64,000 bases of DNA from Psychrobacter sp. WY6. GTDB lineage: Bacteria > Pseudomonadota > Gammaproteobacteria > Pseudomonadales > Moraxellaceae. Position numbers and translations under genes: made by a program. Positions 10,522 through 20,538 of the stretch are shown here, in pieces. The stretch lies in contig NZ_CP049902.1 of assembly GCF_018448495.1 (NCBI RefSeq), positions 3,162,001 to 3,226,000 of the forward strand. The letters run 5' to 3'. Below the pieces are notes generated by a model. The model ran no database searches and was not told where the DNA came from. It saw only the letters and a list, made by a program, of their open reading frames with translations. Within the stretch, counting starts at the first letter, position 1. Every line of letters begins with the position of its first letter.

Positions 10522-10869
10522 ATGCACCCATTATCTAAAGAACAACTTGAACAGTCACGCAGCATTCAGGCTCAAATACTGCAAAGCGCTGCAAAGCATA
10601 AACGAGGTCAGCTAGCCAAAGGCTTAGGGGTTGATACCACCACCGTCGGTCGCTGGTTAGATAGCAGTCATAAAGACAGTAGACTCATACAATTTGCCGC
10701 CATTTTGGCGATGTGCAACTTAAAAGTAGTACCTATCAATATGCGCTGCTATGACAGTCAAAAAATAGATATCTTATTTCACCTTGCTAAAGACAGTTTT
10801 AACCGCTTAGAAGTCGTAGATGACTTTTTTATGACGCCAATGACTGATCAAGGAGTACATAATGAGTAA
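10522..10869 (+). CDS. CII-like phage transcriptional activator
   Basis: 115 residues, preceded by GGAGG (in TTGGAGGTCTT). The part from ILQSAAKHKRGQLAKGLGVDTTTVGRWLD matches the helix-turn-helix layout of lambda CII (a short helix, AxxxGVDxxxxxRW, then a hydrophobic helix). The position, first gene right of the operators and followed by replication genes, is where CII lies in lambdoid phages. The C-terminus is longer than that of CII and unassigned. Its stop overlaps the DUF1376 gene start by 8 bp. Confidence 0.7.
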   Translation: MHPLSKEQLEQSRSIQAQILQSAAKHKRGQLAKGLGVDTTTVGRWLDSSHKDSRLIQFAAILAMCNLKVVPINMRCYDSQKIDILFHLAKDSFNRLEVVDDFFMTPMTDQGVHNE

Positions 10870-11797
10870 ATCAGATGAGGTGGGTATTTGGCTGCCCGTT
10901 TATATTGGCGACATGCTCGCCATGACAACGCGCTTTAGTACAGAGCAGGTAGGTGCTTTGTATTTACTTATGATGGATTATTGGAAGAATGGCGAGGTAC
11001 CACATGATGACAAAGTCATTGCTGCAATCACTCGATTATCTACCAATAAATCTAAAACGTTTATTAAATTGCTTTTGAGTATTCAGCTGTTTGAAAGCAA
11101 TGGTGAGCTATTATTCAGCTCGTATCTCGATGAGAAAAAAGAAACAGCGACCAACAATCGAAAGATAAAATCTGAACGGGGTAAGAAGGGTTCTGACGCT
11201 CGTTGGGGCAAAAATAAAAAAAGTGATAGTGATAACATTATAGATGATCCAAGCAATGCACAAGCATCATCTAAAACATGCTTAGGCAATACTAACGATA
11301 TACTTGAGCAATGCCCGTCATCATCATCTTCATCCAATAAACCTTCTCTCTCTCAGTCAAATAATAACCGTTCAAATATTGATCCTATTAAAGACTGGGC
11401 AGCACCTACACTCAATCAGACAAATACTTTACTTAAAAACGCATCGTCATCAGCACCAGTATTAGATTCAAAAGCTTATGCCAATCATGTTAAGAGTTTC
11501 AAGACGTACTACACAGAGCAAGAGCTAAAAAATAATCCCATTTTAACGGATGACAGACGATGTGATGTCCTTATCGCATGGATTAATAATGACCGTCAGT
11601 ACCAATCTAAAAACAACAAAAGCAAAGGAGAGCATTATGAATCAGCCTCAAAAACCAATCAAAAAAATGCACCTAGCAACGCATTTGACCATGCTGCCCA
11701 CTACGTTGAACAAGGACAGCAAGACGTTGATATCTACTTCGACCGCCATGGCATGATGATTATGCTATTGATAATACCCAGGAAATGCGGCAACTGA
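10862..11797 (+). CDS. DUF1376 phage replication-initiation protein (O-like)
   Basis: As written 311 residues. The first ~95 residues are a DUF1376 (YdaU) domain: WLPVYIGDMLAMTTRFSTEQVGALYLLMMDYWKNG, with KKGSDARWGKNKK following. The middle is low-complexity Ser/Asn-rich, then a helical block NHVKSFKTYYTEQE resembling the C-terminus of lambda O-like proteins. The true end is probably near 11676: adding one A to the A7 run at 11661-11667 creates a TAG at 11674-11676 and simultaneously opens the downstream P-like gene. The last ~40 residues as written therefore belong to the next gene. Role inferred: origin binding and helicase loading for prophage replication. Confidence 0.8.
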   Translation: MSKSDEVGIWLPVYIGDMLAMTTRFSTEQVGALYLLMMDYWKNGEVPHDDKVIAAITRLSTNKSKTFIKLLLSIQLFESNGELLFSSYLDEKKETATNNRKIKSERGKKGSDARWGKNKKSDSDNIIDDPSNAQASSKTCLGNTNDILEQCPSSSSSSNKPSLSQSNNNRSNIDPIKDWAAPTLNQTNTLLKNASSSAPVLDSKAYANHVKSFKTYYTEQELKNNPILTDDRRCDVLIAWINNDRQYQSKNNKSKGEHYESASKTNQKNAPSNAFDHAAHYVEQGQQDVDIYFDRHGMMIMLLIIPRKCGN

Positions 11798-12319
11798 CCA
11801 AAGAGCTGGTGCGACTGTTTGGTGAGTGGCAGCTAAACTTTGGTAATAAGGCAAAAGCTGAGGACTACCCTACACAAAAAGCCATATTATGGGCAAAGGT
11901 CATAATGCATTTGCAGCCAACGGCCAAACAGTGGCAACAAGCTAAGCAGCGCTCTATACTTGAAGAATGGCCACCAAGCTCAGCACGTGACTTACTGGCT
12001 TTAGCAGATACCAATGGGAAAAGCTATCCAAACAGTCGCCAAGCTTATCTTGATGCGGCTCAGCGAAAGTATGTTCATGCTGTGGTTTATGAGACGGCTA
12101 GACGGGTTGGGTTTTCAGACATAAGATAAAGCAGACTATTACCTATCCCTGCTGGCAGCAATATATCCAAAGGTATGTCAGGAACACACTAACGGCGCGA
12201 CATTTGTATTACCTCAATCACGACAAATTGCCCATAAACACATACCTATGTCTAGTGATAGCCCTATGGCGGCAACCGTTGATACATTTTTAAGAGAGTT
12301 TGGGCGTCAAAGTATGTAA
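11637..12319 (+). CDS. Phage replication protein P-like (frame broken)
   Basis: The start at 11637 has a strong AAAGGAG site and begins MNQPQKPIKK. Homologous segments then continue in other frames: NAFDHAAHYVEQGQQDVDIYFDR, then DYAIDNTQEMRQLTKELVRLFGEWQLNFG to FSDIR, then a C-terminal segment in yet other frames around TYPCWQQYIQRYV and FVLPQSRQIAHKHIPM to FLREFGRQSM, ending TAA 12317-12319. Breaks lie near 11665 (A7 run), 11755, 12125 and 12190. The block around KAILWAKVIMHL with WPPSSARDLLALAD is like the helicase loader P of lambdoid phages. It is either decayed or, more probably at least at the A7 run, mis-sequenced. Confidence 0.65.
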
Positions 12320-12361
12320 TGCTATATATGAATAAGCTTCAATAAACACAACTGACTTAGT

Positions 12362-12417
12362 AGTCTGTTATAAGTGGTTCCATTATAGCAGTCTGTTTTA
12401 AGTAGTCTGTTAATAGG
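12362..12417 (+). repeat. 14-bp direct repeats downstream of the prophage replication genes
   Basis: AGTCTGTTATAAGT at 12362-12375, AGTCTGTTTTAAGT at 12390-12403 and AGTCTGTTAATAGG at 12404-12417. The copies fall on a 14-bp register, copies two and three directly adjacent, with one non-matching unit between the first two. They could be iterons, a regulator site or a relic of another mobile element end; function unknown. Confidence 0.55.
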
Positions 12418-12484
12418 TTTGAAGGCTGAAATAGCTGGTTCTCTTGGGGTATACCCAAAAAATAACAATATTGTTATGGCTTTC

Positions 12485-13786
12485 GAGACCATCCCAAATT
12501 CTGTGTAACTGCCATTTAGATTAAATGCTTACTAATACGATCATCAAACATAATCATAAAACGATTAAGAGCAGACGTCCAGTTACGGATTGGCATCGAC
12601 CACTTTTTCGATGCCTGCTGGGTTGCCAGATATACTACCTTGAATGCTGCCTGATCAGACGGGAACACCTTACGCTTATTCACCGCTGTCCGAATCACAC
12701 TGTTTAGCGACTCAATAGCATTGGTGGTATATATGACTTTTCTGATGTCTTTAGGGTAACCAAAGAACACCGTTAAGCCCTCCCAGTTATTACGCCAAGA
12801 CTTGACCACGTGCGGGTACTCTTTGCCCCAAGTCTCATCAAAGTGCTCAAGGTTAGCCTCTGCTATCTCAAGCGTATCAGCGCCGTAGATGGCCTTTAAA
12901 TCAGCGGCTACTGCCTTTTTGTCCGTCCAGGGTACAAACTTCATTGAGTAGCGCACCATATGCACGATACACAGCTGAACCTGAGCTTTAGGATAGACCG
13001 TATTGATGGCATCAGGGAAACCCTTTAAACCATCGACACAGGCAATGAGGATATCTTGCACCCCGCGGTTTTGTAGTTCAGTGAGAACCCCTAGCCAGAA
13101 CTTAGCGCCTTCATTCTCTGATAGCCACATGCCAAGCAGCTCTTTTTTACCGTTAAGAGCGACACCTAGAGCTAAGTAAATTGCTTTGTTGATAATCTGC
13201 TTATCTTGACGTACCTTAACGACAATGCAGTCCAAATAGACAATAGGATAAACACTACTCAATGGCCGGTTCTGCCATGCGGTGATGTCCTCTAAGATGT
13301 TGTCAGTGACTCTTGACACTAAGCTGCTTGAGATATCGACGTCGTAAAGCTCTTTGATACTCTCTACAATCTCAGTGGTGGTTTGACCTTTGGCGTAAAG
13401 GAATATGATTTTATCATCAAGACCAGTAATGCGAGTTTGATGCTTACGTACTAGTGCAGGCTCAAAGTCACCATCACGGTCTCTTGGGGTGGAGATCTCA
13501 AGATCGCCTGTGTCACTGCGGACGGTCTTTTTAGTGTGCCCATTGCGCTTGTTTGGCTTATCCGCTTTTTCATGCTTGGGATAGCCGAGATGGTCTTCCA
13601 TCTCAGCCTCTAAGGCAGTATCGATAAAGGATTGCATGAGCTGTTTTTGGAAGTCTTTGATGTCATCAAAGCTTTTCATGCTACCAGCTATTTGCTCAGC
13701 CAGTTTCTTGATGTCAGTTTGGTTAGTCATTGCTTATTCTCCTGTTATTGGATTATAAGCAGTTACACACTTTTTAGGAAAGACTC
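12485..13786 (-). mobile_element. IS256-family insertion sequence, complete
   Basis: 1302 bp with imperfect terminal inverted repeats. The left end reads GAGACCATCC, then GTGTAACTGC; the right end read inward is GAGTCTTTCC, then GTGTAACTGC. The single transposase frame fills the element on the minus strand. With the intact 8-bp duplication outside both ends, the copy looks complete and possibly active. It separates the prophage replication genes from the adhesin locus. Confidence 0.9.
12516..13730 (-). CDS. IS256-family transposase
   Basis: 404 residues, normal length for the family, frame intact. The DDE residues are in YLDCIVVKV (first Asp), ACVDGLKGFPDA (second Asp) and YTTNAIESLNS (Glu). 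Also typical are the N-terminal EMEDHLGYPKHE, GRPRDR-like STPRDRDGDFEP and the CxxH-like CIVHMVRYS before the Glu region. It catalyses copy-out transposition of the surrounding element. Confidence 0.95.
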   Translation of the reverse strand: MTNQTDIKKLAEQIAGSMKSFDDIKDFQKQLMQSFIDTALEAEMEDHLGYPKHEKADKPNKRNGHTKKTVRSDTGDLEISTPRDRDGDFEPALVRKHQTRITGLDDKIIFLYAKGQTTTEIVESIKELYDVDISSSLVSRVTDNILEDITAWQNRPLSSVYPIVYLDCIVVKVRQDKQIINKAIYLALGVALNGKKELLGMWLSENEGAKFWLGVLTELQNRGVQDILIACVDGLKGFPDAINTVYPKAQVQLCIVHMVRYSMKFVPWTDKKAVAADLKAIYGADTLEIAEANLEHFDETWGKEYPHVVKSWRNNWEGLTVFFGYPKDIRKVIYTTNAIESLNSVIRTAVNKRKVFPSDQAAFKVVYLATQQASKKWSMPIRNWTSALNRFMIMFDDRISKHLI

Positions 13787-13794
13787 TGGCTTTC

Positions 13795-13932
13795 TTTTAC
13801 CTTAGCTACCAATTTCTTAGGGATGATTACCCCTGGTTATTAGTCCGAAATATTTATGCTTAAAACAAAAAAAGCAGGCGATGAATAATCGCCTGCTTTT
13901 TACTAATATATTACAGTTGGTCTCGCACAAAA
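13795..13932. terminator. Bidirectional terminator after adhesin 1
   Basis: The hairpin GCAGGCGAT (13874-13882), loop GAATA, ATCGCCTGC (13888-13896) is flanked by an A-run on the left and a T-run on the right, so it can end transcription in both directions. It lies 36 bp beyond the stop codon of adhesin 1 (minus strand). The rest of this short gap holds nothing else I can recognise. Confidence 0.85.
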
Positions 13933-16900
13933 CTACATGATATGGAACATGGCTTCTGTCTGTATATCATTAAAATCTTGAACTTGTCCGATAGTAAAGT
14001 CCACTGTCATACCTATATTGTCAGTTGCTCCTTTAGAGACTGATGTCACATTATTATCAGAAGATGGAGTAGCATTGCTCACATCTGTTTGCTCAAAAAT
14101 CAATTCATTACTATTCACATCAAGTAAATCGTCAATGCTAGGTAGCTCTATTTGTGGCGAGTCGATGAGCGTTTGCATTTGACTAACACTGCTATCGAAG
14201 CTAAGAGGTAGATTAGCGCTACTATCATAATAGGTGTCTGTATCGTTACCTAGATCAATAGACTCACTAAAGTAGTCATTTCCGCTATCATCATCAGAAG
14301 AATCTTCCGCTTCATCGAATAACATCATGCTACGAGCATTGCTAGTGCCCGCATTTACCATTGCTTCATAGCTGCTTTATCCAAAACGGTTCCATCATCG
14401 AAATAAAATATTATCAACACCATTTCCATTAAACTGGCTTATTATCTTGACACTTCCTCCAGTAGTTTGAATAATTAAATCCTGATCGTCCCTACTTAGA
14501 GTTAAATCTGATAGGTTTAAACCTTCTAAATCAAGCCTATTTGATCCTGACCCATCACTTATATAAACATTACCAATACTGCTATTATTTGTAACATCCT
14601 TTAATTCTAAACCGTTAATAGTGTAGGTATCATTTCCCAATCCGCCTCGTAAAATATTTCCAGAACTAGATATGAAGTCTTTTACAACTAAAGTGTCATT
14701 GCCTTCACCACCCCAAAGTGTATCTCCAGCTCCTGATGATATCAAAGTGTCATTCCCAGCTTCTCCGTATAGAGTATCCTTACCTCCTGAAGCTATTAAA
14801 ATATCATCGCCATTACCACCGTAGATATAGTCATTATTAACGCCACCTTTTAAAGTATCATTACCATCACCACCACCATATAAGACAGAGTTTTCACTAT
14901 CCAATGTCAATACATCGTCGCCATCCGTACCAACTATTTTCCCACCTGCTAAAGTTTCAATAGCTGCTTTATCCAAAACGGTTCCATCATCGAAATAAAT
15001 ATTATCAACACCATTTCCATTAAACTGGCTTATTATCTTGACACTTCCTCCAGTAGTTTGAATAATTAAATCCTGATCGTCCCTACTTAGAGTTAAATCT
15101 GATAGGTTTAAACCTTCTAAATCAAGCCTATTTGATCCTGACCCATCACTTATATAAACATTACCAATACTGCTATTATTTGTAACATCCTTTAATTCTA
15201 AACCGTTAATAGTGTAGGTATCATTTCCCGATCCGCCTCGTAAAATATTTCCAGAACTGGATATGAAATCTTTTACAACTAAAGTGTCATTGCCTTCACC
15301 ACCCCAAAGTGTATCTCCAGCTCCTGATGATATCAAAGTGTCATTTTTTCTTGAGCTTCTCCGTATAGAGTATCCTTACCTCCTGAAGCTATTAAAATAT
15401 CATCGCCATTACCACCGTAGATAGTATCGTTTCCAGCAGAACCTTTAACGATATCTATAACATCAGTTGACTCAAAATATTCAGAGGCAGTAGACATAAC
15501 GAAATCTAAGGTTGTACTGTTTCCAGCCACATCAGACGCTTGGATTTGATAGTTACCCTCTGCAAACGGAATGTTAGTGGCATTAGCGATAGGAACCAAA
15601 GTACCATTTTCTAATTTAAAGGCTTGTAGCGTATCTTGGTCTATATCTGCATTAACCTCTAACTGATTAGTAGCAGTATTGAAGTTTAAAATATCGCCTA
15701 AGATCGGAGCAGTAGTATCGATAGTGATATCTTTTACTGCTGTAAAGCTCTCATTAAGGGCTTCATCTGTTACCTTTGCTCTAAAGCTATAATCACCATC
15801 TGCTAGGTCAGAAGCCGTACCATTAGCTAACACTTGCCAAGTAACGCCTTGATCTATTGAATACTGATACTCAACTTGGCTACCTGCTTCATTACTCTCA
15901 ATGGTTATATCAAAGGTGTTATCTTGAGTAATACCATCGTCTTGAGATAGTCCCGTATCTTCAAAGTTGTTAAATACTAATTCACCTGACTCTGGTATTG
16001 TCGTATCAGAAGTAATATTGACACGATAAGCGCCAACATAGTTCCCTTGTAAGTCAACTACTTTGATATCGAACTTTTCTGCCAACTGAGCTGGGTCTAA
16101 ACCAAGCTCATTACCGTTTGAGCTATAAACATAAGAGCCATCAGCTGATAGTTCAAGTTGACCATTATCTGTATCTATAACAATAGGGCTAGATGCTGAA
16201 CTACCTGCTTGAAATATAAGCGATTGTCCATCTATCTGAAGCTCATAATCATTAGGTGCGTTAATAGCGCCGTCGTCATCAGCAAAGATATTGCCTGTGA
16301 CACTTTGATAACCCGTGAACTCAGTTTTTTCAACGTCTTTAAACTCAGTAATATTAAAATTGATTGATGATCCTGATGAATTAACATATAGATCTAACGT
16401 ATATATACCTGGTGGAAGTGTACCTGTACCTAGGTCAATCGGATAATTATTTGAACCAACTGAAGATATGCTACCAGAACTTGATGCAGAAATTCCTGGG
16501 CCTTGAAGAATGTATTGATAGTTGCCTTGAATAATATTAGAGCCATTAGTGAGCTCCAACTGAGGTATTGCATTGTCACCCGTTATTTCAAACGTTATAG
16601 TTTCTGATATAAAAGATGATGCTTGCTTGTCCACTACAGTCTGCGCTTCACTGACAACAGTAGTTTCGAATGTCTCTTGCAGTTCTAGGTTATACACTTC
16701 GCTGAATGAGTTAACTGTAACATTAGCGGCTTAGTTGTAATAGTTTCAGTACCATCAGTGACGGTATAAGTGAAGCTGTCTTCGCCATTAAAGTTGGCAT
16801 TTGGGGTATAAGTGTAGCTACCATCAGCATTAACAATGACTGTGCCATTAGTGGCTTCTGAGTCAAGGGTATAAGTTAGGGTGTCACCATCAGCGTCGGT

Positions 16901-19900
16901 GGCTACTTCTAGTTGACCGGTTGCTACGGTATCTTCTGTAGCGGCAATAGTGCTGTCTTCTGAGACTGGTGCATCATTGACATTAGCCACGTTAACGGTT
17001 GCGGTTTGGGTGATCACGCCACCTTGACCGTCATTAATGGTATAGGTGAAAGTGTCTTCGCCACTAAAGTCTTGGTTTGGCGTATAGCTATAGCTGCCGT
17101 CTTTACCGATAACCACCTTACCATTAGCCGCACCAGTAGCAATGGCATAGGTCAAGGCATCGCCATCCGCGTCAGTGGCCGCCTCTAGTTTGCCGGTAGC
17201 AACGGTGTCTTCAGTAGCCGCAATGATAGTGTCTTTTGAGACGGGAACATCATTCACGGAAGCCACTATGATGTTGGCGGTTTTAGTAATAGTTTCCGTG
17301 CCATCAGTGACGGTATAAGTGAAGCTGTCTTCGCCATTAAAGTTGGCATTTGGGGTATAAGTGTAGCTACCATCAGCATTAACAATCACTGTGCCATTAG
17401 TGGCTTCTGAGTCAAGGGTATAAGTTAGGGTGTCACCATCAGCGTCGGTGGCTACTTCTAGTTGACCGGTTGCTACGGTATCTTCTGTAGCGGCAATAGT
17501 GCTGTCTTCTGAGACTGGTGCATCATTGACATTAGCCACGTTAACGGTTGCGGTTTGGTGATCACGCCACCTTGACCGTCATTAATGGTATAGGTGAAAG
17601 TGTCTTCGCCACTAAAGTCTTGGTTTGGCGTATAGCTATAGCTGCCGTCTTTACCGATAACCACCTTACCATTAGCCGCACCAGTAGCAATGGCATAGGT
17701 CAAGGCATCGCCATCCGCGTCAGTGGCCGCCTCTAGTTTGCCGGTAGCAACGGTGTCTTCAGTAGCCGCAATGATAGTGTCTTTGAGACGGGAACATCAT
17801 TCACGGAAGCCACTATGATGTTGGCGGTTTTAGTAATAGTTTCCGTGCCATCAGTGACGGTATAAGTGAAGCTGTCTTCGCCATTAAAGTTGGCATTTGG
17901 GGTATAAGTGTAGCTACCATCAGCATTAACAATCACTGTGCCATTAGTGGCTTCTGAGTCAAGGGTATAAGTTAGGGTGTCACCATCAGCGTCGGTGGCT
18001 ACTTCTAGTTGACCGGTTGCTACGGTATCTTCTGTAGCGGCAATAGTGCTGTCTTCTGAGACTGGTGCATCATTGACATTAGCCACGTTAACGGTTGCGG
18101 TTTGGGTGATCACGCCACCTTGACCGTCATTAATGGTATAGGTGAAAGTGTCTTCGCCACTAAAGTCTTGGTTTGGCGTATAGCTATAGCTGCCGTCTTT
18201 ACCGATAACCACCTTACCATTAGCCGCACCAGTAGCAATGGCATAGGTCAAGGCATCGCCATCCGCGTCAGTGGCCGCCTCTAGTTTGCCGGTAGCAACG
18301 GTGTCTTCAGTAGCCGCAATGATAGTGTCTTTTGAGACGGGAACATCATTCACGGAAGCCACTATGATGTTGGCGGTTTTAGTAATAGTTTCAGTACCAT
18401 CAGTGACGGTATAAGTGAAGCTGTCTTCGCCATTAAAGTTGGCATTTGGGGTATAAGTGTAGCTACCATCAGCATTAACAATGACTGTGCCATTAGTGGC
18501 TTCTGAGTCAAGGGTATAAGTTAGGGTGTCACCATCAGCGTCGGTGGCTACTTCTAGTTGACCGGTTGCTACGGTATCTTCTGTAGCGGCAATAGTGCTG
18601 TCTTCTGAGACTGGTGCATCATTGACATTAGCCACGTTAACGGTTGCGGTTTGGGTGATCACGCCACCTTGACCGTCATTAATGGTATAGGTGAAAGTGT
18701 CTTCGCCACTAAAGTCTTGGTTTGGCGTATAGCTATAGCTGCCGTCTTTACCGATAACCACCTTACCATTAGCCGCACCAGTAGCAATGGCATAGGTCAA
18801 GGCATCGCCATCCGCGTCAGTGGCCGCCTCTAGTTTGCCGGTAGCAACGGTGTCTTCAGTAGCCGCAATGATAGTGTCTTTTGAGACGGGAACATCATTC
18901 ACGGAAGCCACTATGATGTTGGCGGTTTTAGTAATAGTTTCCGTGCCATCAGTGACGGTATAAGTGAAGCTGTCTTCGCCATTAAAGTTGGCATTTGGGG
19001 TATAAGTGTAGCTACCATCAGCATTAACAATCACTGTGCCATTAGTGGCTTCTGAGTCAAGGGTATAAGTTAGGGTGTCACCATCAGCGTCGGTGGCTAC
19101 TTCTAGTTGACCGGTTGCTACGGTATCTTCTGTAGCGGCAATAGTGCTGTCTTCTGAGACTGGTGCATCATTGACATTAGCCACGTTAACGGTTGCGGTT
19201 TGGGTGATCACGCCACCTTGACCGTCATTAATGGTATAGGTGAAAGTGTCTTCGCCACTAAAGTCTTGGTTTGGCGTATAGCTATAGCTGCCGTCTTTAC
19301 CGATAACCACCTTACCATTAGCCGCACCAGTAGCAATGGCATAGGTCAAGGCATCGCCATCCGCGTCAGTGGCCGCCTCTAGTTTGCCGGTAGCAACGGT
19401 GTCTTCAGTAGCCGCAATGATAGTGTCTTTTGAGATCGGGGCTTTGTTAGCAGGAGCCTTTGGTGAATTATCACTTGAACCACCGCTTATAGCTGCAATT
19501 CCTAATGCAGCTGCGCCAAGTGATCCCAATAAAACACCATTGCTTATACCTCCAAATAACGAAGTGTCACTTAGCATTTCTGACACAAGCGTCGTATAAG
19601 AGGTTTCTGAGGCTATTTGTGATGTTACACCTGTTTCAGAACTCACATAATTAAACTCAACAAAACCTGAATCGCTAACTGTACCAAGCTGAATATCATC
19701 GGTTAGATAGTAATCCTCAATGGTCAGTAACGTTTCACCATTTTCATCTGCAATTAATAATCATCGGCTACTTTTTTAGCTTTTAATTTTTTAGCTGGTT
19801 GACCCGTTTTAGCATCTACTAAAGCGATTTGCATGCCTTCCTCAGCCGCTATTATAGTAGGTTGGTTGCTATTTAATACTTGATTAATCAAGTTGACGTT

Positions 19901-19936
19901 ATCTTTTTGCAAGACGAGTTGAGTTGTTTGTGTCAT
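13933..19936 (-). CDS. Giant RTX/Bap-type adhesin 1, type I secreted (frame broken)
   Basis: About 2000 residues when the frames are joined; start at 19936 after AAGGATG. Order: N-terminal Bap-like prefix (MTQTTQLVLQKDNVNL, then a Gly/Ala-rich hydrophobic segment LGSLGAAALGIAAISGG near residue 145); ten cadherin/VCBS-like repeats of ~91 residues (about 165-1070) with DGSYTYTPN and FNGEDSFTYTVTDG signatures; a unique part with an Ig-like domain (WQVLANGTASDLADGDYSF); RTX nonapeptides such as GGNGDDIL and GGEGNDTL in two ~198-residue blocks; and an acidic C-terminus that should carry the uncleaved secretion signal. Frame changes occur near 19757, 17781, 17557, 16730, 15340 and 14402. Calcium-dependent surface adhesion and biofilm roles are family knowledge; the exporter genes follow upstream. 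Confidence 0.88.
14369..15480 (-). repeat. Two ~198-residue RTX blocks in adhesin 1
   Basis: Sequence at ~14369-14960 is repeated almost exactly at ~14963-15480, period about 594 bp. Each copy encodes GGxGxDxL nonapeptides followed by an HCBP-related segment (LTLSRDDQDLIIQTTGG). The copies differ by an extra A at about 14402 (AAATAAAATATT versus AAATAAATATT), which alone breaks the frame in the first block. Confidence 0.85.
16731..19430 (-). repeat. Five tandem 549-bp repeat pairs in adhesin 1
   Basis: Ten ~91-residue extracellular repeats alternate between two types (TDADGDTLTYTLDSEATNG and TDADGDALTYAIATGAANG), so the DNA repeats with a period of 549 bp. Copies are nearly identical, with only scattered synonymous changes such as TTTCAGTACC versus TTTCCGTGCC. 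Single-base losses at ~17557 (GGG to GG) and ~17781 (TTTT to TTT) break the frame in one unit. Confidence 0.92.
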
Positions 19937-20380
19937 TAGACATCCTTATTAAACCTTCTTATAAATTAAGAAAGCTTTCTTATGCGGGAGAGGTTTTGTT
20001 TTAGGCAGGTAACATTAACTAACAATACTAATACTAATACTAATACTAATACTATAGTAATTCACATTAGTTTGATTTGATAGTGAAATAAGACTAAATT
20101 TCTTGATTTTCTAGTTAGTTACTCTTTTAAACTATGATTAGTTTAAGTAGACAAATTTTATGAAGGCTATCATGGAGTTTAGAGAGAATAAGGAGTGCTA
20201 AATAGCGATAAAAATGAGGTAAATCAGACTTTTTAAAAATGGTAATCCCACAATTTAATGTCTACGGATTCGATAGCAGAGGTCAGCTCAGTATACGAAT
20301 CTGAATAATAGGTAAGTTAAACTTATTAACATCAACCCAAGCTTCAAGATCATTAAGTAACGTTTAAATGAAAAACACCC
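19937..20380. promoter_or_regulatory. Upstream region of adhesin 1 with a palindrome and a microsatellite
   Basis: About 450 AT-rich bases upstream of adhesin 1. It holds a perfect 16-bp palindrome TAAGAAAGCTTTCTTA at 19967-19982, 31 bp from the start codon, and five exact copies of AATACT at 20024-20053, about 90 bp upstream. The palindrome could be an operator or a leader hairpin; the hexamer run could change promoter spacing. No further gene is seen in this stretch. Confidence 0.6.
20024..20053 (+). repeat. Hexanucleotide microsatellite (AATACT)x5
   Basis: Five perfect tandem copies followed by a partial one, located between the exporter operon and the start of adhesin 1. Tracts of this kind can change length by slippage during replication. 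Confidence 0.9.
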
Positions 20381-20530
20381 TTATACCGTCAAACTCTCCC
20401 CAAGTAAAAAAATTTTAGATCCCTGTAAATATTGAGCGAACTGCACACGTCTAAAGAGCTTATCTTTTTCTGGGCGAATGTAAGCACACATTGAAAGTCT
20501 GACACTACGTGTTGGATATATCTCAACCAT
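20381..20530 (-). CDS. Possible small protein after the membrane fusion gene
   Basis: A 49-codon frame, MVEIYPTRSVRLS to GESLTV, beginning 8 bp after the membrane fusion protein stop on the same strand, with AGG nine bases before its ATG. It is basic, contains one Cys and has no membrane segment or known motif. The tight spacing favours a real last gene of the exporter operon, but the coding evidence is weak and it could be chance. Confidence 0.35.
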   Translation of the reverse strand: MVEIYPTRSVRLSMCAYIRPEKDKLFRRVQFAQYLQGSKIFLLGESLTV

Positions 20531-20538
20531 AATAAAAC

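Larger units (their letters stand above)
12477..13794. repeat. 8-bp target-site duplication flanking the IS256-family element
   Basis: TGGCTTTC occurs at 12477-12484 and again at 13787-13794, directly outside the terminal inverted repeats. Eight or nine bp is the usual duplication length for IS256-family insertions, so this is a simple, recent-looking insertion without later rearrangement of the flanks. Confidence 0.85.

Noticed and set aside
17006..19382. Repeated 60-codon plus-strand frames at 17006, 18102, 18651 and 19200 with the same translation
   Set aside because: They are antisense shadows of the 549-bp repeats in adhesin 1 and have no start signals.
16731..19430. CRISPR or tandem intergenic repeats
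   Set aside because: The periodic DNA is coding: it translates into extracellular domains of an adhesin.
20024..20053. CRISPR-like array
   Set aside because: The repeated unit is a simple 6-bp microsatellite without spacers.
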